From positions 492,673 through 556,672 of the forward strand of contig CP068473.1 of the NCBI GenBank assembly GCA_016766635.1: a stretch of DNA of 64,000 nt, in the 5' to 3' direction. This document shows, in pieces, positions 17,565-26,154 of the stretch. Both the position numbers and the translations under genes were made by a program. Positions within the stretch are counted from its first letter, which is position 1. Every line of letters starts with the position of its first letter. The DNA is from Candidatus Xiphinematobacter sp. (lineage in GTDB: Bacteria > Verrucomicrobiota > Verrucomicrobiia > Chthoniobacterales > Xiphinematobacteraceae). The notes under the pieces were generated by a model that worked only from the letters and a program-made list of their open reading frames with translations, ran no database searches and was not told the origin of the DNA.

Positions 17565-18125
17565 TTTGCTCTTCACTGGGCAACCCCCGCCCTGCCTGTA
17601 CAAGCCGAAGAGGCGGAGGCCCCTCCCAATCCCGCCTCTTCGGCCATCTTATGGAAATTGCATTCAGCAGTTTATTGAGGGAGCATGTTCATTCGCGAAA
17701 AGCTATCATGGAACATGCGAGCTGATTGGCTCTGCCCGCAGGGCGTTTGCACTGCTCGTACAGGCCCAGTTCACCTTCAAGGAAGGGGTCGTGGGCAGTT
17801 CCCACCGCTGGAGAAGGCTCCTGTCCCTTTTATAACCGTCCCTTTATATGATATAGGTCAAAAGAATTTTGTCGGTGACTCTTGCAGATTGGCATGGCTC
17901 TAGGGAAGCGACTGGTAACGAGAAATTTAGCAAGCAAGACTTTGCAACCCGTATGGTCCGGATATGTACGTAGCTTCTTCCCAAAGTAAGTAAGTAAGCA
18001 CATGCATTCTAGCTTTCCCATGGAGAGCCTTTTGGGTTTCCCCGGTCTCTACTTAAAAAAGCCTGTTGGCCTCAGTGGAGATGGCGTACGAACGACAACA
18101 GCCCAGCACAGGACAGGAAGATTGT
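17565..18125. other. Gap between clpP and the deoxyhypusine-synthase-like gene
   Basis: Apart from the hairpin at 17604-17644 and a short AAGT tetranucleotide run near 17985, nothing recognisable is present. The open frames are short and without family resemblance. Confidence 0.4.
17604..17644 (+). terminator. Strong hairpin after clpP, possible terminator
   Basis: The arms GCCGAAGAGGCGG (17604-17616) and CCGCCTCTTCGGC (17632-17644) are a perfect 13-base inverted repeat with a 15-base loop, 40 bases after the clpP stop. No T-run follows, so it may act as an mRNA 3'-end stabiliser or factor-dependent terminator rather than a classic intrinsic one. Confidence 0.45.
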
Positions 18126-19136
18126 ATGAAAACAGATGAAGGTTGTCACTATGGGACGGTGAGTAGCTTTATAGCGCGTCATTTTCGCCATTTTAATGCT
18201 GCTGCATTAAGAGATGCTGCGAACGCCTATTGCTCGCACATACAGCAAGGTGGAAAAATGCTGATAGCCATTGCAGGTGCCATGAGCACAGCGGAGTTGG
18301 GAATTTCCCTTGCGGAGATGATTCGCCAGCAGAAAGTGCACGCTATCTGTTGCACAGGTGCCAATTTGGAGGAGGATATTTTTAATCTTGTGGCACACGA
18401 TTTTTATGAACAGGTTCCTCACTACCGGAGTCTGACCCCCCAGGAAGAAAGGGCGCTCTTTAAGAGGAACATGAATCGGGTTACAGATACCTGCATTCCG
18501 GAGGCAGAGGCCATGCGCCGGGTTGAGGCGTTCATTCTAAAAGAATGGGTGGCTGCAGATCGAGCAAGCAAGCGATATTTTCCCCACGAGTTTCTCTATC
18601 GTATCCTCCTCTGGGGAGAACTGGAGTATCAAATTGATCCGGCCCATAGCTGGCTGTTAGCTGCAGCAGAAAGAAAGCTGCCGCTATTCGTGCCTGGATG
18701 GGAGGATTCGACGTTAGGCAACATGTTTGCAGGGCACTGCCTTGACAGGACTGTACAAAACGTCTTTACGGTACGCACCGGTATCGAGTATATGCAAGCA
18801 CTGGCCGCTTGGTATGCCGAAACAGCCCAGCAATTACCTGGGGCAGAAAACCGCGGTTCTATTGGCTTTTTTCAAATTGGTGGCGGCATCGCTGGGGATT
18901 TTCCGATCTGTGTAGTGCCAATGTTGCACCAAGATTTGCGCCGTAAAGATGTTCCACTCTGGGGTTATTTTTGCCAAATCAGCGATTCTACCACAAGCTA
19001 TGGGAGCTATTCTGGTGCGGTTCCAAATGAAAAGATTACTTGGGGGAAATTGGATGTTGAAACTCCAAAATTCCTTGTTGAATCGGATGCTTCCATAGTA
19101 GCGCCTCTCATCTTTGCTGTGGTACTGGGCTTGTAG
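18126..19136 (+). CDS. Deoxyhypusine-synthase-like protein
   Basis: The 336-residue product belongs to the deoxyhypusine synthase family, which in eukaryotes and archaea transfers a butylamine group from spermidine to a lysine of eIF5A. Bacteria lack eIF5A; characterised bacterial members make homospermidine or related polyamines. The NAD- and substrate-binding elements are conserved, including AGAMSTAELG, TGANLEED, GWEDSTLGNMFAGH and FFQIGGGIAGDFP. The reactive Lys308 sits in SGAVPNEKITWGK. The start at 18126 is preceded by AGGAAG at good spacing and matches the usual N-terminus; the frame extends 20 codons further up. It is a single gene with no polyamine genes nearby. Confidence 0.9.
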   Translation: MKTDEGCHYGTVSSFIARHFRHFNAAALRDAANAYCSHIQQGGKMLIAIAGAMSTAELGISLAEMIRQQKVHAICCTGANLEEDIFNLVAHDFYEQVPHYRSLTPQEERALFKRNMNRVTDTCIPEAEAMRRVEAFILKEWVAADRASKRYFPHEFLYRILLWGELEYQIDPAHSWLLAAAERKLPLFVPGWEDSTLGNMFAGHCLDRTVQNVFTVRTGIEYMQALAAWYAETAQQLPGAENRGSIGFFQIGGGIAGDFPICVVPMLHQDLRRKDVPLWGYFCQISDSTTSYGSYSGAVPNEKITWGKLDVETPKFLVESDASIVAPLIFAVVLGL

Positions 19137-19277
19137 CTCGTGGTCTTTGTTCTCTCTTTTATAAGAAAATGTCTGTTAAGTTGGTGGGGAAGTAGGCTGG
19201 GATGCGGAGCTCTTGTTTTCAGCATCGCTACCGCTAGGTGAAATACCGTCACGGCTAGTTTGGTCCAAAAGGGGCCT

Positions 19278-20360
19278 CTAGCGGAGACTCTCTGGGAGGA
19301 GGGGGAGGACTTTTTTTACGTCCTGAACAGAATCCTGATGACAGACCAGGACGGAATCAGGAGTTTCCACGACAATAAGGTTTTGAATGCCACAAAGGGC
19401 AATAGTACGATGATTAGCAATAACGACATTCCCGTGGGAATTAAAGAGAGCGCTGGATCCCTGGAAAGAGTTTTCTTGGGTGTCGCGGGCAAGGTACTTT
19501 GTTAGGGAGGTCCATGTTCCCACATCATCCCAGTCAAACTTGGAGCGAATGGCTAAGATAGAGGAGGCCTGCTCCATGATAGCGTAGTCCAGAGAATTTT
19601 TTGGTAGGGGAGGGAAGTGCTCAGAAACATAAGGAGTGCAATTCCCTGCTGGAAAATGGAGGATAAAGTCGGCGAGCTGCCGGCAAGATTTCATGCACTC
19701 TTGAAGAAAACACTCGGGTTTCCAAATGTAGATGCCAGCATTCCAACCAAAGTTGCCCTGCCTAAGATAGGTTTGAGCTACCTCTCTATTAGGCTTTTCG
19801 ATGAAACGTTGGACGCGATAGACAAGTGAGGCATTAGGAGTTAGATGCTGCAGCTGAGGACCAAGCTCTAAATAGCCAAGCCCAGTCGTTGGGCAAGTAG
19901 GAAGAATGGAGAAAACCACTATGCAGGGCTGCTGGGCGGCAACCGAGACGGCATCAGTAAGCTGATGCCGAAATGCGCTCACGTTGCAAATCATGGCATC
20001 TGCTGGTAAAAGGGCCACAATGGCATCGGGTGCTTTTGAATGAGCAAAAGCGGTGGCAAGTGCCGCCGCTGGAGCTGTATCCCTTCCGACTGGCTCTACG
20101 ATAATATGGCTAGAGGGGAAAGAAGGAAGTTGGCTGCGGACGGCCTCTCGCTGGTTCAGGCTAGTTAAGACGAAGATCCGTTCGGAGGGGATCACTCCTT
20201 GTATGCGGGCGATGGTCACTTCTAGAAGAGAGAGTCCCCCAAAAAGGCGGAGAAGATGCTTAGGTAGCCGTCGCCGACTCATTGGCCAAAACCGCTCGCC
20301 CCTTCCCCCAGCCATGATAAAGATGTGGAGAGAATCCAGGTATGGAACTAGGCTCTTCAT
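19278..20360 (-). CDS. manC: Mannose-1-phosphate guanylyltransferase
   Basis: The enzyme makes GDP-mannose from mannose 1-phosphate and GTP, for surface polysaccharides. The 360-residue protein starts with the nucleotidyltransferase loop IMAGGRGERFWPMSR (15-29) and the RLPKHLL segment. It continues with the GDP-mannose pyrophosphorylase features VEPVGRDTAPA, FIEKP, NAGIYIWK and FDWDDVGTW. It lacks the C-terminal isomerase domain of bifunctional ManC/AlgA proteins. It lies 12 bases downstream of valS on the same strand, so the two are probably cotranscribed. Confidence 0.92.
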   Translation of the reverse strand: MKSLVPYLDSLHIFIMAGGRGERFWPMSRRRLPKHLLRLFGGLSLLEVTIARIQGVIPSERIFVLTSLNQREAVRSQLPSFPSSHIIVEPVGRDTAPAAALATAFAHSKAPDAIVALLPADAMICNVSAFRHQLTDAVSVAAQQPCIVVFSILPTCPTTGLGYLELGPQLQHLTPNASLVYRVQRFIEKPNREVAQTYLRQGNFGWNAGIYIWKPECFLQECMKSCRQLADFILHFPAGNCTPYVSEHFPPLPKNSLDYAIMEQASSILAIRSKFDWDDVGTWTSLTKYLARDTQENSFQGSSALFNSHGNVVIANHRTIALCGIQNLIVVETPDSVLVCHQDSVQDVKKVLPLLPESLR

Positions 20361-20372
20361 GTAGCGATTGCT

Positions 20373-22985
20373 CTATTTTATGGAAGAAAGGTAGCCGTAC
20401 AAAATTTCCTTTTTTTTCTTCCAGTTAGCCTCTCGAGCACGGTACTCACTCACCACACGATCTGGGGCACGGGAGATAAAACCAGTATTTTCCAGCTTTG
20501 ATTTTGCTTTGGAAATTTCCACCTCTGCTCTGTTTATCTCACCAAGCAGTCTACGGCGTTCAGACACAACATCAGTCTCTAGAAGTGGGACAAAGAACTC
20601 ACCTAACGGGGTGATCACCCCCGCGGTTCCCTTCGGTGGAGCGGAGATTGCTTCTATGGTTTCGGCCTTTACTAGACTGGTGAAAGCCAGCTGGTCAGCA
20701 GAGTTCCAGCAAGAGGTGGGCTGGACAAGCAACTGTACTAGTTTATGGGAAGGAATCTTAAATTCAGCGCGTAGACCGCGCACGATACGGGCACTCTGGT
20801 AGAGATGTGCCGTTGCTACAAGAGAACGCTCCTTTTCTTCCCCACTACGGTATGGAAGGAAATTGCCTTTAGGAGGAGACGAAAAAAGGATAGAGGACCC
20901 TAGTGATTGGCTGAATCCGAGCAAATTCCAGAGCTCTTCCGTGATATAGGGCATGAAAGGGTGGAGGAGGAGGAGGATATTAGGCAGTAGATAATCCATG
21001 GTACGAAGGATTACATCACGGTTATCTGCCTCTTGCAGATGCGGCTTGGCAGCCTCGACAAACTCATCGCAGTAGCTACTCCAAAGGAAGTCATGAAGAA
21101 CATCGGCAATTTCTTGGAAGTGAAATACCTCCCAAGCAGCTGCGATACGTTGATGGACATAATCAAACTTCGCCTCTATTGCGACACAGATATCAGGAGA
21201 AAAGAAAAACTCATTCTGGCAAATGGGAGAACCACGCAATGGCCCCTGCATTTGGCGGAAACGGGCTGCATTCCATAGCTTATTAGAAAAATTGCGGCCT
21301 CCTTCTAGCTGCTTTTCATCGAAACGAATGTCCTGACCAATCGGCGCAGCACGCAACAGCCCAAATCGTACTCCATCTGCTCCATATTTTTCCAGAAGAG
21401 CAAGGGGGTCCGGCGAATTTCCCAGAGTTTTAGACATTTTCCTACCCTTAGAGTCACGGATAAGGCCGTGGATAACAACACTGGTAAAAGGCTTGTTTCC
21501 CATAAACCGATAGCTAGCCATGAGCATACGAGCGACCCAGAAGAATAGGATGTCAAATCCGGTACTCAGAACAGTGGTAGGAAAAAATTTAGCTTGCGTA
21601 GGCTTATCCATAGCGGCGAACGGCCACAGCCAAGAGCTAAACCAGGTATCTAAGACATCGGGATCCTGTTGCCAATTGCTTAAATCTGTCGGGGGCTCAA
21701 GGCCCACATAAACTTCTCCGTCCCCCCTATACCACGCAGGAATGCGGTGTCCCCACCATATCTGCCGGCTGATGCACCAATCTTGAATATTCTCCATCCA
21801 ATGCTCGTAGACCTTTACCCATTGAGAAGGAAAGAAGCGGACGGCCCCACTGCGAACAGCCTCTAAAGCTTCATGGACGGCAGGGTAACGTAGAAACCAC
21901 TGTCTGGAAAGGCGAGACTCAATTGGAACATTTGCTCTTTCGCTATAGCCGAGATGATTTTCATAAGGCTCTATTTTTACCAATAGCCCCATCGCTTTGA
22001 GCATCCCCACTGCCTTTTCACGGGCCTGGAACCGATCCAGTCCGTCCAGTTGAGGTAGCTGCCGGCAGTTAATTCTACCATCTGGATGAAGGACATCAAT
22101 AACTTCCAGGCAGTGGCGTTGGCTGATTGCATAATCGGCTTTGTCATGTGCAGGGGTAACCTTAAGTACACCGGTCCCAAAGGTCCGATCAATGCAAGTA
22201 TCTGCAATGATAGGAATGGCAGCACTGGGAAAGGGGCGCAGACAGGAAAGGCCTATAAAATCTCGGTAACGAGGATCTGCTGGGTGGACGGCCACAGCAG
22301 TGTCACCCATCACAGTTTCCGGGCGTGTGGTGGCGATTTCAAGAGAAACACCTGGGCGTTGCGGCACCTCATAGCGAATGGTGTAAAGGGAACCTTTGTT
22401 GGCCTTCATTACCACCTCTTCGTCGGAGAGTGCGGTGAGTGAAGTAGGGCACCAGTTCACCATGCGCTTTCCTCGGTAGATAAGTCCCTCCTGGTAGAGA
22501 TCAACAAAAGCCTGGAGGACAGCACGAGAGTAATCAGGATCCATGGTGAACCTCTCCCTCGACCAATCACACAAACATCCTAGACGCTTAAGTTGTCGAG
22601 TAATGATGTCACCATGCTTCTCTTTCCACTGCCAGACGGTCTCGAGGAACTTTTCACGTCCCATCTCGTAGCGATTAATGCCCAGCGTTTTATGCAAAAA
22701 TCCTTCTACCATAGTTTGCGTAGCGATACCGGCGTGGTCGCTACCTGGGAGCCAGAGTACTTCATAACCCGACATGCGTGCACGACGGCAAAGAGCATCC
22801 TGCATGGTGTTGTTTAAAATATGCCCAAGATGTAGGATCCCAGTAACATTAGGGGGTGGGATCACTATAGAGAATGGAGGCTTAGGGGAAGATGGATCGG
22901 CTTGAAAACGGCTACTCTGGAACCAGACAGCGCCCCATTTTTTCTCAACCGTCGTGGGTTCATATGATTTTGGCATTTCGAACAT
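20373..22985 (-). CDS. valS: Valyl-tRNA synthetase
   Basis: ValS charges tRNA-Val. The class I signatures are present: LHLGHILN for the HIGH motif near residue 45 and KGRKMSKTLGN for the KMSKS loop. The editing domain carries the expected ATTRPETVMGDTAVAVHP segment. The C-terminus includes the anticodon-binding helix bundle and a coiled-coil arm ending YREANWKKKKEI-like. From the ATG at 22983-22985 it has 870 residues, normal for bacterial ValS. A second ATG three codons later (MPKSYEPTTVEKKW) is the other likely start, and the frame opens further back to a TTG at 23027. Confidence 0.96.
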   Translation of the reverse strand: MFEMPKSYEPTTVEKKWGAVWFQSSRFQADPSSPKPPFSIVIPPPNVTGILHLGHILNNTMQDALCRRARMSGYEVLWLPGSDHAGIATQTMVEGFLHKTLGINRYEMGREKFLETVWQWKEKHGDIITRQLKRLGCLCDWSRERFTMDPDYSRAVLQAFVDLYQEGLIYRGKRMVNWCPTSLTALSDEEVVMKANKGSLYTIRYEVPQRPGVSLEIATTRPETVMGDTAVAVHPADPRYRDFIGLSCLRPFPSAAIPIIADTCIDRTFGTGVLKVTPAHDKADYAISQRHCLEVIDVLHPDGRINCRQLPQLDGLDRFQAREKAVGMLKAMGLLVKIEPYENHLGYSERANVPIESRLSRQWFLRYPAVHEALEAVRSGAVRFFPSQWVKVYEHWMENIQDWCISRQIWWGHRIPAWYRGDGEVYVGLEPPTDLSNWQQDPDVLDTWFSSWLWPFAAMDKPTQAKFFPTTVLSTGFDILFFWVARMLMASYRFMGNKPFTSVVIHGLIRDSKGRKMSKTLGNSPDPLALLEKYGADGVRFGLLRAAPIGQDIRFDEKQLEGGRNFSNKLWNAARFRQMQGPLRGSPICQNEFFFSPDICVAIEAKFDYVHQRIAAAWEVFHFQEIADVLHDFLWSSYCDEFVEAAKPHLQEADNRDVILRTMDYLLPNILLLLHPFMPYITEELWNLLGFSQSLGSSILFSSPPKGNFLPYRSGEEKERSLVATAHLYQSARIVRGLRAEFKIPSHKLVQLLVQPTSCWNSADQLAFTSLVKAETIEAISAPPKGTAGVITPLGEFFVPLLETDVVSERRRLLGEINRAEVEISKAKSKLENTGFISRAPDRVVSEYRAREANWKKKKEILYGYLSSIK

Positions 22986-23073
22986 AAGAGAGCGGGGACC
23001 GTAGCATTTTCCAAAGAGGTTCGTCAAAAATACTTGCTAGGAGTCTGGTAGTCTAGGAAAGCTAGAGAGGTAA

Positions 23074-23964
23074 GTGAAACCTCAGGAACGAAGCGGCCAG
23101 CGCAATGCGGCAGGGAAAGAATCCTCTCCTCTAGGGCCCGTTGGGGTGTTTGACTCCGGAATCGGTGGGTTGACCGTGGTCGCAGCGCTGCGTCACCTGC
23201 TGCCCAACGAAGATGTGTTTTATCTTGGAGACACAGCGAGAGTCCCCTATGGAGGAAAGAGCCGAGCAACCATTGAACGCTACAGTGTAGAGATTAGCAA
23301 TCTGTTGCTGGCAGAACATGCCAAGATAATCGTTGTAGCTTGCAGCACTTCTTCTGCACTAGCGCTGTCATGCTTAAGGGAGTTGCTTCCGGTTCCAGTG
23401 ATTGGTGTGGTTGAAGCAGGTGCTGTGGCGGCTGTTCGTGCTTCTCATGATAAAAGGATTGGAGTCATTGGAACGAAGGCAACTGTCTCCAGCGGTGCCT
23501 ATAAGCAAGCTATTCAAGAAATTTGTACTAAGGCATATGTAGTCAGTAGAGCATGCCCGCTTTTGGTGCCACTAGTAGAGGAAGGGATGTTTGAAGACGA
23601 AATCACCCATTTAGCTTTGAAGCGGTACTTGGAGCCCCTGCTGCGCAGCAACATTGACACGTTAGTACTCGGCTGCACCCATTATCCATTGCTTTATCGG
23701 GCAATTCAACAAGCAGTGGGGCCAAGGATAGTTGTGGTAAATTCTGGGAGAAATTGTGCCTTAGCAGTTAAGAAAGTGCTGACAAGCTCCGGGATGGCAC
23801 AGGAGTTGCACTCAGGAGAATTACGTGTAGCCCTAACGGATTCCCCAGAGGGGTTTTTGAGAGTGGCGGAACAAACATTGGGACTGAAAATTAAAGCGAT
23901 AGAGATGCTAAAATCCGCTGGAGTCGCTGCCAATGTGAACCGCAGTCGCCAACATCGTAACTAG
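23074..23964 (+). CDS. murI: Glutamate racemase
   Basis: MurI converts L- to D-glutamate for peptidoglycan stems and so feeds MurD of the dcw cluster. The 296-residue protein has the N-terminal DSGIGGLTV motif (27-35), the first catalytic Cys90 in VVACSTSSA and the second Cys201 in LGCTHYPLL. The first motif reads CST where almost all family members have CNT. The start is GTG, preceded by a good AGAGAGG. The gene is divergent from valS with a gap of under 100 bases. A C-terminal tail rich in Asn and Arg is unusual but short. Confidence 0.93.
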   Translation: MKPQERSGQRNAAGKESSPLGPVGVFDSGIGGLTVVAALRHLLPNEDVFYLGDTARVPYGGKSRATIERYSVEISNLLLAEHAKIIVVACSTSSALALSCLRELLPVPVIGVVEAGAVAAVRASHDKRIGVIGTKATVSSGAYKQAIQEICTKAYVVSRACPLLVPLVEEGMFEDEITHLALKRYLEPLLRSNIDTLVLGCTHYPLLYRAIQQAVGPRIVVVNSGRNCALAVKKVLTSSGMAQELHSGELRVALTDSPEGFLRVAEQTLGLKIKAIEMLKSAGVAANVNRSRQHRN

Positions 23965-24793
23965 ACAAAAGGTATGAGAGTATAAGATAAGAACCTGCCT
24001 CTTTCTTGGGATTTTTTTCTTATCGAGGTTGCGAAATCGTTTTGCGCTGGCTCTGCAGTATATAAGGCCGGCCTAGTTCTGACTTGAGCCGATATAAAGC
24101 ATCGGATTGTTTTAACATCCTTAACGTCCCTTATTGTGGCAGCTAGGATTCTTGCATTTGTCCGGCCTCATGTCAGAGATAATTCCAAGAGCCTGGTATG
24201 CGGTCCCAGATAATGATAACTCATTGCACTGATTAGCCTTCGACTGTCCTGCTAGTCTCCTCCTTATTGCAAGTTGGGCAGGTCGGTTTGACTTATCGGA
24301 TTTATTTAAGCATTGAAAATCAAATTCGAAGGGCTGCTGAAACTAGCTACATGCCTCTGTTTTTTTATTCCGCAGTACCTTTGCACGCAGGTCGCGCTCG
24401 CCATATCTGCTGATTCGCTATACCTGTTCCTTCACAAATCTCTTTGGTTATGTGAATCCTTCACTGCCTAACTTAAGTAAGATAATACGTGCCCGTCCTT
24501 AGGGTAACTTATTAGCAGGTGAGAGAAAACCATGAAACATTTTCTTGCGTCCCACACAATGCGTTGCGAAGACTACCGTGGGTATAGTGCACTCCTCAGA
24601 GTCAGACTTTGTGTGGGCCCTGCAAGCGATACCTTGCGTTAGAGCCGCTTCCCGTTATTGCGCTGGATACCTCCCAGCTTTACTTTATTCTTTATTCTGG
24701 GGAGGAGGGGGTGCGAAACCATGGCAATCTAGAGGAACGTAACACGTTGCAGAATATTTCCGTAGTGGACGTGGAGGTCCAATCCAAGATGAA
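23965..24793. other. Gene-poor gap, about 0.8 kb
   Basis: Nothing recognisable is encoded. Just after murI an inverted repeat GATAAGAA (23986-23993) and TTCTTATC (24017-24024) encloses a 23-base loop ending in a T-rich run, which might terminate murI transcripts. The rest shows only short frames with no family similarity. Confidence 0.4.
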
Positions 24794-25417
24794 CTAAGAA
24801 GAGCCACCTCTGCGAGAAAAAGCATCCAACCATCTCTTTAGTGTCTCCACGCACACAGCCAGCGCCAGTGCTGTTCCTGCACCAATTAAAGAGGCAGCAG
24901 CCACATCCAGGGGCCAATGAGCCCCCACGTAGACGCGTGAGTAGGCTACAAGGGCTGCAGAAGCTATGAATATCCACCCTAAACGGCGAAAAAAAAGTGC
25001 GAATATGGTTGCTAGAGCAAAACTGTTGGCTGCGTGTCCAGAAGGAAAGGAATGTCCATGCAGCGGACGCTGAGGGCCGAGCCGGGAATAGTGAACTCTT
25101 AAAGGTCTTGTCAAGGCTAAAATTTGCGGGTGAACATGCTCCAGTTCTACTTTCCGAACTCCGCTAAGCACCATGTAAGGGCGAGGGCGCCCTATACAGT
25201 GCTTGAGACTATGCACAATAGAGTCTACAATCACGACACACGCTATTGCGCAGGCCAACGCTGCTCGTGCGTGGAAGCTCCCAAAAACCCCCAGGAGGAT
25301 ACAGACACAAAGAAGAAAGGGCATCCAAAAATTCCAATTGGTAATGGTTGCCATAACCCAGTCCACCTGTGGACTTGTCCAGTTATGGTTAATGAGAAAA
25401 AAAAGAGTCTGTTCCAC
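24794..25417 (-). CDS. PAP2-family membrane phosphatase
   Basis: This 207-residue membrane protein has the three-part acid phosphatase signature: KHCIGRPRP (about 72-80), PSGHAANSF (about 126-134) and SRVYVGAHWPLDV (about 160-172), with about five or six hydrophobic segments. The family includes phosphatidylglycerophosphate, lipid A and undecaprenyl pyrophosphate phosphatases (BcrC/PgpB type). With a complete peptidoglycan pathway nearby, undecaprenyl pyrophosphate recycling is a reasonable guess, but the substrate cannot be read from sequence. Confidence 0.88.
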   Translation of the reverse strand: MEQTLFFLINHNWTSPQVDWVMATITNWNFWMPFLLCVCILLGVFGSFHARAALACAIACVVIVDSIVHSLKHCIGRPRPYMVLSGVRKVELEHVHPQILALTRPLRVHYSRLGPQRPLHGHSFPSGHAANSFALATIFALFFRRLGWIFIASAALVAYSRVYVGAHWPLDVAAASLIGAGTALALAVCVETLKRWLDAFSRRGGSS

Positions 25418-26154
25418 TTAGCTATGACTCCCAAACGGGTCCTTGTCCCTTGTCTGATACGCGCTTCGCTAGCGGTGCAACGCAAGTCTCTGCCTTGTTG
25501 AGAAGCGGCAATGGCTACCTAGTTAGGTCTCTTCTTTCATTAATTTCTTTTCATACAGGAAGGGAGCGCGTCCGCCTCCTCTTCTCCTCTTCATTATGCG
25601 TTAGCCACTCCATACCAGTTTCGAAAATCAAAACGTCTTCCTTTTACTTGTTGTGCAGAGAAACAACATGCCTTGAGAATCTCAAGCCGCGGCGGCCCGA
25701 CGACTCTAGCTAAGCTACGGCCTACAAAGCGAGGAGAAACGTGTCCGGGTGTCCGGCACCATCCCACTCTACTCGAGGAGGAAGGTAATCAGGAAAAGCT
25801 CCTACCTTGGCTCCAACTGACGTATCGGCCTCTATCGACATAGAGGCCTCCTGGGGCTGGGCATTTTTTAGCTTCCTCCAATTTTGCGGTTCTGCCCTCC
25901 GGCCGTGTCCATGAGTGTATATCTCTTTGATGGAGAAGCTTGGCAGCCTTCAATCGGAACTACGACTCCAAGGCCGCACGAGATAAGCCAGAGTAACTTT
26001 TATGTCAACCTCCCGCTCCCGGATTGCCCACTTCCAGTCTTGCAATCTTAAAATCCTAGTGGGGGGCTTTGAAGAATCTGTCGTTTATAACCTCCCCCAG
26101 GTATAGACCTACTATTGACGCAGGGAGGATAGATAGGGTTTTCTGTCATTTCCC
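25418..26154. other. Gap upstream of divergent PAP2 and antiporter genes
   Basis: The 0.7 kb between these divergent genes holds no recognised coding sequence. It contains a strong hairpin at 25827-25848, listed separately. The promoters of both genes should be here, but no clear -35/-10 pair was settled on. Confidence 0.4.
25827..25848 (+). other. Perfect 9-bp hairpin with 4-base loop
   Basis: GGCCTCTAT and ATAGAGGCC pair perfectly around CGAC. A TTTTTT run begins about 17 bases later on the plus strand, further than in a standard intrinsic terminator. It lies 300 bases upstream of the antiporter gene, with no plus-strand gene before it. It could be a leftover terminator of a lost gene or part of a leader RNA. 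Confidence 0.45.
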
